A stretch of 64,000 nucleotides of DNA. It comes from Adineta ricciae (taxonomy: Eukaryota; Rotifera; Eurotatoria; Adinetida; Adinetidae). The notes beneath the pieces are model-generated. The model saw nothing but the letters and a program-made list of their open reading frames with translations, made no database searches and had not been told where the DNA came from. Position 1 is the stretch's first letter. Every line of letters begins with the position of its first letter. The stretch spans positions 1 to 64,000 of the forward strand of contig CAJNOJ010000026.1 in NCBI GenBank assembly GCA_905250025.1. The letters are read 5' to 3'. Shown piece by piece: positions 11,113 through 23,300 of the stretch. The translations under genes were made by a program, and so were the position numbers.

Positions 11113-13367
11113 ATGTCTTCTTCGACAGTGATAAACAATTCCAGTACAACTGCGTGGGATCAACTCTCATTACCAGAAAAAATTCAAACATTTGACGAAT
11201 ATAGAAGTCTCTACGCGTTATCAACCGAAAACCCTGATCGATTTTGGACATTAGCCGCACAGCGTTTGGATTGGTATCAATTTCCGACGAAAATAAAAAA
11301 CACTGAATTCGATTACCGTACAGAACGAGGCGTAGAAATTAAATGGTTTGAAGATGGAGTACTAAATGTCTGCTATAATTGTCTCGATCGACACATAGAA
11401 AAAGATCCGCGTGTAGGTGAGCAAGTGGCAATTATTTTCGAAGCAGATAAATTAACTGAAAAACGACATCACGTCACCTATGCTGAACTTCTACGTGATG
11501 TGAAACGATTTGCAAATGTCTTGAAAAATCATGGAGTGAAAAAAGGAGATCGAGTGACGATTTACATGCCCATGGTCGTGGAAACATGTGTAGCATTATT
11601 AGCGTGCGCACGAATCGGTGCCATACATTCTGTTGTCTTCGGTGGCTTCAGCTCACATAGTGTAGCCGAACGCATATCTGATTGCGAGTCGACAATCGTT
11701 ATCACAAGTGACTTCGGCGTTCGCGGTGGTAAATGTACACCATTGAAAAGTAAAATCGATGTTGCCCTAACGATGGAACAATGCAAATCAGTTAAAACTG
11801 TTCTTGTCTTCCAACGAAATCATGGATTATCGGCAACGGAAGATGACTGCGCAGAACACCGTAGTTCACTTTTATGGGTCGATGGACGAGATTATTGGGT
11901 GCATGATGAATTAGAAAAAGTGGACGATAAATGCGATCCTGAACCAATGAATGCTGAAGATCCATTATTTATCGTAAAGATTTTGATAGATGCGTTCCGA
12001 TAAAAGATCTATCTCTTAATATTTTATAGCTTTACACCAGTGGCTCAACTGGTAAGCCCAAGGGAATATTACATACAACTGGTGGATATTTGACATATGT
12101 CAATTTAACATTTAAATACGTCTTTGCATACACTCCAGGTGAAGTTTATATGTGTACAGCTGATGTTGGATGGATTACAGGTCATTCATGTAAGAAAACA
12201 TGTCTTTTGTGACGACTAATAGTATTCAGTAACTTGCACCATATTGAATAGATGTTATCTATGGACCATTGTCTAATCGAGCGACCACAGTAGTCTTCGA
12301 AGGAATACCGACGTATCCTGATGTATCACGTTTTTGGAATATTGTTGATAAACACCAAATTAATATATTCTACACTGCACCAACAGCTATTCGTTCATTA
12401 ATGGCACACGATAATTCATTTGTCACGCGAACAAGCCGTAAATCACTCCGAATATTAGGTACTGTAGGTGAACCAATCAATCCAGAAGCATGGAAATGGT
12501 ATCATACAATCGTTGGTGATAGCCGTTGTTCTATTGTTGATACATGGTGGCAGGTTCGTTCGATATTTTATCTATGACCAATAAATAGATTGCATTGACT
12601 CTAGACTGAAACCGGTGGATTTATGATCACACCTATTCCCAACGTATGGGAACTTGAAGGTGGTTCAGCTACGCTGCCATTTTTTGGTATTCAAACTCAA
12701 CTTTTCAACAAGGAAACTCGACAACCATTACAAGCGCCAAATACGGGTGAATTGTGTATCCGAGACTCATGGCCTGGTCAAGCACGTAGTCTTTATCGTA
12801 ACCATGAACGTTTCGTCGATGTATACTTCAGACCATATCCTGGTTATTATTTTTCTGGCGATGGTTGTGAGATAAAAGAAAATGGTTACCACTGGATCAC
12901 TGGTCGAGTGGTTTGTAACAACAATCGAGAAAAGCAGCAGTTACATAGTTCTTTTTTAGGATGACGTTCTGGTCATATCAGGTCATAATATCGGTACAGC
13001 TGAAGTTGAGTCTGCTCTTGTTCAGCATGCCGGTGTGTCCGAAGCTGCAGTTGTCGGTTATCCTGATCCAAAGAAGAATCAGGGCATGTACTGTTTCGTT
13101 ACATTGAAAGATGGCGTTCAAGAATCTGACGCACTAAAAAAAGATCTCATTAAAACTGTTCGTGAGATCATCGGTGCACATGTGTTTCCTGACATCATAC
13201 ATTTTGCACCGAACTTGCCTAAAACTCGTAGCGGTAAAATCATGCGACGTATTTTACGTAAAATCGTTGAGCCTGACGTTCATAATCTTGGTGATATCTC
13301 AACATTAAACGATCCATCGGTTGTCGAAGAATTGATTAAGAAATGCCCACGCTCACACCTTGCTTAG
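11113..13367 (+). CDS. ACSS2: Acetyl-CoA synthetase (AMP-forming), cytosolic type
   Basis: The enzyme activates acetate to acetyl-CoA via acetyl-AMP, using ATP, to feed lipid synthesis and histone acetylation. Five exons (11113-11973, 12030-12189, 12252-12553, 12605-12910, 12960-13367) join in frame to 678 residues, the usual length. The ATP/AMP signature [11 protein letters not shown] lies at about residues 289-299, and [20 protein letters not shown] and YFSGDG follow. The C-terminal catalytic lysine, the residue acetylated and controlled by sirtuins in relatives, is in TRSGKIMRR (about residue 636). The N-terminus has no mitochondrial presequence (it is acidic and Ser/Thr-rich), which favours the ACSS2 type over ACSS1. 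All introns are 50-62 bp. The start is the first ATG after the presumed 5' UTR intron. Confidence 0.95.
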
Positions 13368-14402
13368 GCAAAGTGCAACCAATAGACATTTATACGATTA
13401 GTATTTTCAAATCAGTCTTGTGCTCGTTCTTCTTCTTTTTTTATTTTAAAAATCAATTATATTTACATATCATATCTCGATGTATTTTTCCTATCTAGAT
13501 GTATTTGGTCACTGATGATTGTTGTCTATTTAGCAAAGAAAGCAAAGTCTTTTCCGTTCTTTGTCTTTTGATCGGAGCCTTCATGAAAGATAAATACGTT
13601 GAATCAATTATATGGCTTCACAGCACATTGGACAGCATTCTTCGATGCGCTGAGTACACACGGAGCAGCAGCAGAGAGGATTGGAAGGACTGGTCGTGTA
13701 GGTTTTCTTCCGAGTTAAACAAATTTCACATTCAAGATCTGCTGATGATTGATTTTTATAATCATCTTTTTCTTCAAAGGGGCGTTTATGTGCATGAACT
13801 AGAGATTTAGGAGCAGATATTGACAATTATTGATTGAAGACGCTCATATTTCATTTTGTTTTCTTGATTGGTGGAAAGTAGCTATTTCGCTACGAGTGCA
13901 TCGTATATCTGGTAAACGACATCGAGCAGTATATTCTTTCTAATGAATATTTAGAAGTGAAATGTAACAGAAAACAATAGAGAAGTATTGAACTTATAAG
14001 CACATGTCACAATCCAAAGTTATCGGATGGTCGTACAGATGGCGGAGGGGGTATCTAGATCTTCGAAATGCAGATGAAATACACAGAGAGACGATCGTGG
14101 AGTGTAATGACCACCGACGAATATATTATCCCATGCACACTCAGCTAAAACTGAACAAAAGCATCGAATTGACGTCTGCTTCACAATGGTTGACATGTTG
14201 CAATGTTACTCTTAACGGTGCTTTTATCGATATGAACGAGTAGTTTGAGAGGAGTGGCGGTATAGTAATCATTAGTGAATCTTCTCAATAAGCGCAAATG
14301 GCAGTTTAATGAGGATGCGGGACAAAAGATTTATCACAAATAAAAAACGCTCAGACGCGCAGTCTGATACAAATCAAATGATAGCGTTAGCCCCCATAAT
14401 TT
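13368..14402. other. Stretch between ACSS2 and caspase-like gene, little coding signal
   Basis: Apart from the RING-like fragment listed separately, I see no recognisable gene. A plus-strand open frame at 14004-14243 (79 codons) begins with ATG and contains Trp, Cys and charged residues, but it matches no family I know and has no visible context. I treat it as unsupported. Confidence 0.35.
13608..13799 (-). pseudogene. Degenerate RING-like C-terminal exon
   Basis: On the minus strand a splice acceptor (tctctag) is followed by an open frame of about 63 codons ending at 13608. Its last 40 residues read as a C-terminal RING of the IAP/MUL1 layout: CEIC, a short loop, CSVC, TQRIEE, CPMC, then four residues to the stop. 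The middle Cys-x-His pair expected between the first and third metal pairs is missing; the loop reads SPSNPLCCC. I find no convincing upstream exon. It may be the last exon of a decayed or diverged RING protein, or an exon missed by my reading. A full RING ligase cannot be claimed. Confidence 0.35.
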
Positions 14403-15423
14403 CTAAACGTTATCTGGACATGTACAGATAGAAGAAGAGCCAAAACCATTGAGGACTGAGTCATACAGATGACCATGTCCATCATGATAAGCATATTTGG
14501 CACCGCAACATGTAACACATGCACGCTTTTCATAGACAGGAAAGCCATCACTGGAATCGATACCACATTGACGCCAATCGCGACAATGGCCACACTTGTC
14601 ACATGGGCGCCCGTGACACTTAAGCGGACGTCGAGAATGAACTCCAAAAGGTTCTTATAATAGAAAAGAAATGAACAATGTAATAACCGAGAATGCGACA
14701 ACGAAAAGTTTTACCCTGCTTATCATTTAGCAAATAGACACTATCAGTAAAAGAGCTTGTTCGATATGGCAATTGAAAACCATTTGTTTGATTTTTGACA
14801 TCTCGTGCAACATTTCTGAGCAGCTCTTCAATGTGATTATGTGATTCGGTGATATACTGCAACAAACTTCCCATGAACACACCATTTCTACCGTTATACG
14901 TTTCATCCATTGCTGCTTTACCCGGCGCACATGAAAACACGACTAGAGTCTCTGGTAAACCATGTATCGCCGATAAGCCTTGCTTTTGATCAGGCGATCG
15001 AGTACATACATTATTCCTACAACAATCGAACATGTATATTGTAACACAACAGCTTTTCTCATCTATGGCTTTGGTGATGTATCGAACATTAACAGCATTT
15101 TCTGATAAATATTTGGATTCACTGTGACGATAATCGTAATCGTAATTTGATGGCAGTAGAAAATTCTGTTCGTCCATCTGTTTTCCATGCCCAGCGAAAT
15201 AAAATAGAGTCAAATCAGAATGTGTTATTTGCGCTATAAATTGGTCGACTTCGTTAAAAAATTTACAGTAATCGCAATTAAGTATCAATGTAACTTCAAA
15301 GTCCATTGCTACCAAAGCCTTTTTCAAATCCTGAGCATCATTCACACAGTACTTAAGTGGTTCAACGCGATAGTTGTCAATACCAATAACTAGTGCTCGT
15401 TTACGTTGATAGACGGTAGGCAT
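14403..15423 (-). CDS. Caspase-like (C14) cysteine protease with Cys-rich C-terminal tail
   Basis: Two exons (14715-15423 and 14403-14653, 61-bp intron) give 319 residues. The first about 235 residues form a caspase-like p20/p10 fold. They start RKRALVIGIDNY; the catalytic His is in FYFAGHGKQ and the Cys in MFDCCRNN, with the second Cys of the pair in the position of the Cys in the DMCRKRN block of the paracaspase MALT1. The basic P1 pocket preference of para/metacaspases is likely but not proven. After the splice the correct frame gives a tail of about 85 residues with ten cysteines and several histidines, starting CHGRPCDKCGHC and containing ACVTCC. This could bind zinc. There is no death-fold or Ig prodomain; the protein begins directly with the protease. 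The stop at 14403 is reached only with the splice applied. Confidence 0.75.
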
Positions 15424-15689
15424 TGGTCGAGGATTGGCAAATTTATTTAAATATACAGAACAGACGTAATTCGAAAACTGCCCTTATAACTAAAATTGTT
15501 TCCTCGATGCCTGTCGCAATACTCGTCACTACGAAACTCCAATAAAGCAATCTCTGACGGTTTATTATCTTTACGATATTTGTTGGACTCAGAAGGAAGA
15601 AAGATCTTGCGTATTCATGAATCACCATCTGAAATTCAATTTTATTGCACATGAAGGACATCTAGAAAATGCCAAACTTCGTCACAACA

Positions 15690-16255
15690 AATTACTCAAA
15701 TACTATTGCAGACGTCCTGTGACAATGGTCAATAGATTCTGCATTGAATTCACTGGTCACATGTCCATCGAGCAAATATCGACAATCATCAAAATGATGT
15801 AGTTTTAAAGATAGATAAGTAACACTTGACGAAACACATCTTGCCAGTAATGAATTATTCAGAAATGTTCTACTGAAAGGATAATCATTATCGTAAATAT
15901 CAACATCCAAACACGTTAAATTAGAGAACAAGACGAATACGATGATAGACATTGATAGGTAAAGCCGTAATCAGAGTATTTAGAATTTCATAATGAAACT
16001 TAACAATCAGTTGATCAACGTGATTTTTGAAATTGCGAACAAATGATGATTTCTCTGAAAATATACAGATAATCGTTCGTCTCAATGAGAAATCTATTTC
16101 CCATTGAAAATTCCTAAAGACATATTTACATCGAAATTATATAGTGATTTTTCCTCAATTCGAATATTTGTTATACGTTCTGAGAAACATCCATCAATCG
16201 CAAGACATTTAATCTAATTATGAATTCGGGGAAGTCGATCAAATACTTCATTGTT
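15690..16255 (-). pseudogene. Decayed F-box/LRR-like family copy
   Basis: The minus strand shows pieces of a leucine-rich protein interrupted by stops and frameshifts. In order these are NEVFDRLPRIHN, CLAIDG, ITNIRIEEKSLYNFDVN, VDQLIVKFHYEILNTLI, SNLTCLDVDIYD and VTYLSLKLHHFDDCRYLLDG. The rhythm recalls the large F-box/LRR-like families common in bdelloid rotifer genomes. No intact frame remains. The family assignment rests on recollection of the pattern and needs a search; the decay itself is directly visible. Confidence 0.35.
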
Positions 16256-17168
16256 TTCTTCTCTGTTTGATATTATCAAGTGTTTCATTAACACCGACTA
16301 ATGCGTATAATCCTTTAAAGTTAAAAGTTTTTTTTCAAATAACCAATAATAACGCATCTGAAAGGTGGATAATATTCACTGTAACTATTTCCAAGTGAAT
16401 ATGTGTCTTTTAGTTCTATGTACTGTCAGAAGACTAAAATGTTACAGGTCTGCGGCTCAAATCGATCCATAATCATATCTTTACATTAGTTTTGTACATT
16501 TATTTGAGATTCTCATCTTTTCCCATTTCATCAGAAGAGAAATCAAATTGAAAAGGCTCTTTTGCTATTTCAATGTAAATCTTATTTTCAAGCAGGCCTC
16601 TTCTTTCTACGAAAAATCCGAATTCCAATATTTTCATGATAGAAATACTCGCTGAACATTATCTTCACATTTTTTCGTTTCAAATCAATTCCCCGAAAAG
16701 TGCATTCCCTAGTACGAATACCGTATTTGATTGGTTATGTTCAACATAGAGATTATACTACTTCTTTCGATTCGAAACAACGCTCATTGAAAAGTGCAAT
16801 CTTACATGTTGAAACATGGTACTTGACATCAACTTCATTTATTAGTTGCAGTCGGAATAGGAAACAACGTGAACAAAAGGGAAAAAGCGACAAGGAAAAC
16901 AAAAAAAAACGTTTTAGCAAATATCTTGTTCATTGCTTGAATACTGAATTCTTTTCTTTTTGTAAATATTATTGTTAGCCATTAGACAGTACACAAAAGT
17001 GCCATTTCTCATAAGCAATTCTCTAAATTATCAGCAAAAAATAAAAGTAAAAATCGCATTAAAGAAGATCGGAAAAGAAAAACCATCATATTTTGACAGT
17101 TGCATCTTGTTTAAGATTAACTTCAGCAGATCATAGAAGGAAAAAAGACAAAGAAAGTATATTACACA
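16256..17168. other. Gene-free stretch
   Basis: AT-rich DNA with no convincing coding frame on either strand. It lies downstream of the CPTP gene and upstream of the decayed relic. No repeat array or RNA gene is visible. Confidence 0.45.
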
Positions 17169-18013
17169 TTAAGGCAATCTGGTCAAGTGGTGCTTTTCGA
17201 ATAATTCTTGTGTCTTGCTTTCAATAAGATTGCAGGATTCAACAATATCAATGGAAATCGTTTCAATCTCGTCCGGGTTTCGCTTATTAAGTAACTTGTC
17301 AATCAATGTACCACGATCGGGCACCGTCAATTTGATAGCAGCATGAATTCTAAAGAAAGAGTTGGGTTTTTTTTTGGAAAATAGGTAGACAGAACCGATT
17401 GTGCATACGTATGTCTCACAGGCCATGAATGAAAATGACCCAGCGTGGATGAATAAGCATTCCATGCAATTGCTGCTGAGCTTTCATTGTCCGATGCCAA
17501 ACGCATTTGACTTAAGAACGATGAAATGAAGGCAAGTGCACGGTGTAACCTCAGTAATGTCCGAGAACCATTGGGTAAAGGTTTTCCCGATGGAAGCGTC
17601 AATGCTGTGTCTTTAGTTTTGACACGATCTGTTTTGACTTCATGAGCAATCATTGATTGAATAGAATGATAATTAATCGGATCGAGACGTTGATGTTCTC
17701 TAAGAATGACTAATTTATGAGTTAGATCTTTTATTGCCCAGTCAAAAATAGCGCCGAGCGATGAAACAAATCTAAACAAATGTATTCAGTTTGTTTTGTT
17801 CGATAAAAGCAATAGAAATGCATACACGCATAGTTCATCATATGCTCGGACATATTCATGAAGAAGGAGATTTTGATCTGGTTGAATACAATCAACAAAG
17901 GCATCGCGTACTACTTTCAAATCGAATTGTCGTATCTGATGAACGGTTTGATTTTCTGCTGTTGAAGTGGAATTTGTATCAACACAATTTTCTGTTATAG
18001 GTGCCGATGCCAT
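17169..18013 (-). CDS. CPTP: Ceramide-1-phosphate transfer protein (GLTP fold)
   Basis: CPTP moves ceramide-1-phosphate between cytosolic membrane faces, which limits eicosanoid production and inflammasome activity in mammals. Three exons (17826-18013, 17409-17771, 17169-17349; introns 54 and 59 bp) join to 243 residues. The first about 28 residues are a Ser/Thr/Asn-rich extension absent from human CPTP. The rest aligns throughout: FDLKVVRDAF, SLGAIFDWAIKDLTHKL (the lipid-headgroup Asp and Lys conserved), IQSMIAHE, SRTLLRLHRAL (both Arg of the phosphate pocket conserved), FHSWPVRH (the conserved His) and an end of HHLTRLP, like SLLDLP in human. The ATG at 18013 follows a pyrimidine-rich leader. 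It lies about 150 bp downstream of, and on the same strand as, the HPIP-like gene. Confidence 0.9.
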
Positions 18014-18165
18014 GCGTTGTGTATCACAGAAAGAAAAACAAAGAAGAAATCTTATATCTGAAATGAAAGCATACATTAATATCAACAAATACATCTGTTG
18101 CACAGAGAGATACAGCAAGATTAAGTTAGAGAAAAAAAGTCCTGTGACATTATTTTCACGTTCAC

Positions 18166-19608
18166 TCAATCATCATCCATTCTATCACCGGTATCCGATG
18201 ACGCAATCGATTGCATATCAACATCATCGTCTTCTGTTGCACTAGTGAATTCAATGGGCGCTGTAGGGTTTTCAACGAATTCAGTTATTCGAACGGATAG
18301 ATCATTGGTAGAAAGTGACGAACTTGACGTGCTCGACGATGTTTGACAGGAACTAGAGAAGAAAACAAGAAAACAATGTTTATAATATTTCTTCTCGGTT
18401 TTTTTCCTTATTCTTTGACGACAATATGTAATGACATACGATGTTGACTGTAGTTCATATATCATTCCGTATGCAGAATGAGTCATAAGAGAAAGACTTG
18501 ATAGGATGCTCTTTTACTTACGGAGTTACAGTTGGTTCAACGATAAAATAAGCTGATGGTAGTTGAGATGTTGATGATTGTTCATTGACATCGTGTTTCA
18601 ATTCTGTCACTGATAAATTACTATTGCTCTGGTTAGATTGAGAATAACTTCTACAACGATTATTGAAAGAAAAAAATCTCACAAGAGATTTCTCTTTGTT
18701 TACCGTTTCATTGCTGATGGACGTTTCCTCGTGTTGTCACAGGGTTCTTCAACTGTGTAAGGTGTTGGTATCGATGGTATTTTAAATTGATAATCATCAT
18801 TTTCATTTTTCGCTTCTTCCGATATCACAACAGATGAATTTTCTATGAGTTCATCTTCATCATCATCCTGGGATTTATCATCACTTGTGGCATTCTCACT
18901 ATTCAACTGTGCAGGATGAATCGGCATGTAAGGCACCAGTTGCATAGTGAATTTCCTCCTAAATATATTCAATTAATGAAGTCGTCATAAGAAAAGATCC
19001 TACCGTTCGATCTCACAAAGTTTACTGAGAAGACGATCCTGTAAATCATCTTTTTTCAGACTGTCCTTCAATAGTTTATGCAATTCAAATCGTGTCTGTT
19101 CCATGTTTTCATTTTTATCTTTGTCATCGTCATCATCACTAAGATCATTTTCCTGGACGACTTCATTTTGAGGCCTATCAATCTCTACCAATTCTCTGAA
19201 ATACAAACATTTTCTCATCATACATAACAAAAAAACTAGTAGTACTCACTCGGTGACTGGTGGAGAATTGTTAAGAGTTGCTAATTCCAATGATAGTGTC
19301 TGCATTTCTTTCACCATTTTCTCCTCTGTCACAAACATCTTTTGGTTGGCTCTAGAATAAAACATAATTCACTCTCGATAGCATCTTACTGAGCTTTACT
19401 TTTCATCGAGATCGCTAACAGCGGCTTTCCGCTTACGAAATCCACCACTGGACCAGAAATTGGAGTTATTGTTCACCATACTATTGAATTCAATAGATAA
19501 AATTTATCCGTAGCGAAAGTTCCTTTTTATATACTTAGCATTATTCGCTGTCATCCATGGTGGTGATGGTGACGATGTTGTCGGATTAGCAAATGGCGAT
19601 GGCTGCAT
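18166..19608 (-). CDS. Acidic Ser-rich protein with HPIP-like N-terminal motif
   Basis: A multi-exon gene begins at the ATG at 19608 (MQPSPFANPTTSSPSPPWM). Its exons encode a basic cluster (GGFRKRKAA), then FVTEEKMVKEMQTLSLE, then an Asp-rich block (LSDDDDDKDKNENM), a helix (LHKLLKDSLKKDD), a second acidic block and a Ser/Thr-rich C-terminus ending MDDD at 18166. The arrangement of a basic cluster followed by F-[VL]-[ST]-EE-x-M and LSL resembles HCFC1R1/HPIP, small shuttling proteins that bind the beta-propeller of host cell factor 1. In HPIP the order is KRR, FLSEENM and SQLSL. I do not see a perfect D/E-H-x-Y HCF-binding motif. The rest is low-complexity and matches nothing I know. Exon joins are inferred from GT..AG borders. 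Confidence 0.5.
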
Positions 19609-20336
19609 TCGTACGCAGAGATGAAATCTTAATTAAAAATATTTCATTAGATTCAAACACGCTCAAATTTAATCCCGTTTATATAATCTTTATTTACACA
19701 GTGAATGTATGATGAGTCAATAGGTACGCACGAAGAAGAAGAAGAACGGAAGGTTGTTAGTCCAACCAGTTGAAATTTATTTTTTAGACTCTATTTTACT
19801 ATAGTTTCGTGAGAACGCAAACAGACGATAACGTAGTGTAGACATGCACATTCACTGTTGTTTGTTGTCGTTCTGTTTTTAGAAATTCAGCAATGTCGTT
19901 TGCGGCCAGAGGGCAGAACTTGCCGGTTGAGATAGAGCTGGTACTCTTGTGTCTTATTTGATCTGCGTAATCATTGGAGAAATAAAATGAATTATTTGAG
20001 CATATATTTTTGCTATTTTCAAATTTATTTCAATTAATATTCAATTATAAGTGATGTTTGCGATAAACATGTCAGTATGAAAAACAACATTTCCCTTCAC
20101 CTTTTTTGCGTGCATGTTTCTGTACTAGTTTAAGCTTTTATATTACAGCTCAAAATGAAGCAATGACAAAGAAATTTCATCATTACATCGTGATCTTATG
20201 TATATACATGATATACCTTGACTTTATTAATCGTGTGTTTCATCGATGGTTGTATATAAAGAGAAACGTGTTTCTTTACCACATGACATTCAGTTTTGCG
20301 TAGAATAGCTTACTTGTTGTTCTATTTTCATTTTAA
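19609..20336. promoter_or_regulatory. Divergent intergenic region (HPIP-like / RBR ligase)
   Basis: About 730 bp between two divergent start codons. It contains GAA/AGA-rich patches (19736-19756) and AT-rich DNA; no gene or repeat array is visible. Promoters of both flanking genes are expected here. Confidence 0.35.
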
Positions 20337-23300
20337 ATGGCGTCGAATCAATATCAAAACGAAAAACCTAACCTACGGCCAACAAAGCGTGTCAATGCCG
20401 GTGGAAAAACTATCTTTTTACATCATAATCCACATAATCCGTCAACTAAATCCTATATACGCGCAACCTATCGAAATGCTCCTGAAAATTCTTCGGATCC
20501 ATTCGGAATTGAACGAGGCGATGTAGAATATTCGTTGAATAAACGACAACGTTGGGAAGTTTTGAATGACTTTCGTCGACATCTGGCCAACGAAGCCAGT
20601 TCATCGAATGACGAACTCGATGTTCAATCGGATTCTGAACAACCACAAAGAAAGAATAAATCACGACGAAAAAAGCCAATCAATCCTTCACGTACAAAAT
20701 ATCGTCTGTACGAATTTCACGATACTGATCACGGAGCGAATTGTGTCAGTATTACTAGTAATGTCGGACAGCGACGCACTCAATTACCAAATAAAACTTA
20801 CATGCAAGATTCTTCATTGGTGAAACGACATGGCTTAATAGTAGAAAAAGAAAATGCCGTTGCTGCTAATAATAATAACAGTCCAAGAGCAGACAAGCCT
20901 GCTGCTGATGTCACATACTTTGCTGTCGTGCCACCGCCGAGAGAAAAACAATTATCGAATATTCGAATTCAGCACGGTTATAAAGGTAGGACCATTCTGG
21001 TGCTGGAATTAGAGAGTATACATTCACTTGTATTCTAGCGAAAAAGACGACGAACAGCACGACTCAACGGTCGAAAGTTCCTCAAACGAAAGGACATATA
21101 CGTATTGATGAGCCGAATGAAGATGGCGATGAAGAATTTTCCAGCGATGCTGATGAACCTGTGACACCGGTATATTCTATTGGATTGATTCTCGTACAGT
21201 TTGTTGAAATGATTTCGTTTTAGAGCGTTTCATCGCAGAAACCAATAGGTTTACAATTGACTGACTTCATTCGAACTGTTCCCGATGATGAAAATCTTGT
21301 GACCAAAGTGGTGGCTGACAACTTAGTTACAGTGCAAAACTTCGATCCGAAATCTTCTCGCTTTTATTTGGATGACATCGAACCTGGAAGAAAATTTCGT
21401 CGACAGATCAGTCGAGAAGAAAAACTCTACAATCACGACAAAGCTGTTTATCTAAAACGAGTTCGTTTTTTCATACTTTTCTCAGGAAAAGAGTAACATG
21501 GTGACTTTCCTTCCAATTTAGCAAAAGAGCACCGGAAAAAATGTCGAACCAAAACAGAAACCTCATCATTATCTTATGCCATTATCATTTCGAACGATTT
21601 TGATGCATAAAATGGACTTGAACGATGACCTCTTGTCAAAAGCTTACAATAAAAATTTCATTCATGCTCAATGTTATCCAACCAAGTATTTAATTTGTAT
21701 AACTGATCGTTTGAAAGCATATCATTGGGCAAATGATTTCGAGCTATTTCCAACATATGCAACATTGAATGCTTACCTTATCTTCATTCCGAACCTTGAA
21801 GATTCAACAAACGATCAGTACTGTCGGGTGCAAGTTGGTCTGAACATGGACTTATATGCTGATTCGATCCAATTGGAGAATTTATATGAGTCGAGTGAAT
21901 CCATCTATACGGTGGATGATGTTGTGCAAAAGGCGGTGGAATTCGTAACAAGTTTACCATTTGAAGCGTTCAAGCCCATTGACTCAGAAATAAGTCGACG
22001 AAGATTGATTCGAAATGAAGAAGATAATGATTTGAGCGAAAGTGAATTTGTCAATAAACAAATCCGTCATTTGCAATTGTTGGACAAAAGTTCTGTTCAA
22101 GCAAAGACGGTTTTACAAGAAGAAGAATTGAACAGTGAAATATCTGCAGACGAATATGATTTGATCAGACCGAATATTTGTACAAATTGCTACCAAGATA
22201 TTGATGAAACAACCCCAATGACAGCATTAAAATCCTGTGCCCATTGGCTATGCAACGAATGCTGGAGACAATATTTGGAGAATTCAGTAAAAGGAGTCAA
22301 AGTTGTTCTTTGTCCAGAATGGAATTGTTGTTCAATCATTGACGTTGGTAAGGACTATTCGATTATATCAATTGCGTTCACATTTATTGTCTTGAAGGTA
22401 CACTTCTGTCATTGATTAATGTTCGGTGCATGAATCTGTACGAACGAAACATCGAAAAATGTCTCGTCAATGTTTCACGATCTTATACGAAATGTCCGTC
22501 GAAGTCATGTTCGAATATTATTCAAGTGATCGGTTCCAACGCTGAACATGTCCGATGTCGTTGCGGTCATGAGTTCTGTCTTCATTGCCGAAAAGATCCT
22601 CATTTTCCCGCAACATGTAGTGCGTATCGTTTGTACATTGACGAAGTCTATCGTAACGGTGATTTCATATCGGATTACAATGCCATCACTCAAGTGAAAG
22701 GGCGAAATTGCATATCATGTGATAATTTTATTGAAAAGAACGGTAAGTTCACTACATGCCTTTCTCAAGATTACGTTATTGGTTGAAATTTTTGTAGGCG
22801 GTTGTAATCATATGACGTGCCGGTGTGGCACAGAGTTCTGCTGGACTTGCATAGCGTATTGGAAGGATCACTATCCACCAGACGGAACATTCCGTTGTCC
22901 AAAGGAAGCTGTACCGCTGCAAGAAGAAGTTTTGGCTAAACATCATAATCAGTCCCGCCGATATTACTACGCTGCGATACTTCACCATCACGAGCGCCTT
23001 TTAACCAATACACAGAAGCAAAATGAAAATGTCAAACGTCTGCTTGGCACTATACCGTTGGATAAAGGCACATTATTCGATAGTGCTCTTGTGAAATCAC
23101 AAGTCGACAAACGTGAAGCGGTCTTACGTCATCTTTATCAAACGGTGAAATACATTGCGAATTTACATCGTATTTGTGAATTTATTGCTGTTGCTGCTGA
23201 AGGTTACGGAAATAATCCAAGTGAATTTCGAAATAGTTTACAACCACTGGAAACAGTTGCTTTTCAAATGAGCCAAATTTTAGAAGGTGGACGTGGACCA

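Noticed and set aside
10941..11195. Plus-strand frame overlapping the start of ACSS2
   Set aside because: It runs through a TA/TG microsatellite and overlaps the real ACSS2 start in another frame.
11113..13367. Acetyl-CoA synthetase as a bacterial transfer
   Set aside because: Four introns and a metazoan-type sequence argue for an ordinary animal gene.
13499..13810. Plus-strand frame downstream of ACSS2
   Set aside because: It is antisense to the RING-like exon, which has a clearer cysteine pattern, and has no recognisable content.
14387..14701. Hydrophobic minus-strand frame that looks like a membrane protein
   Set aside because: It is the wrong frame of the caspase-like gene's second exon. 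The spliced frame gives a coherent Cys-rich tail and a proper stop at 14403.
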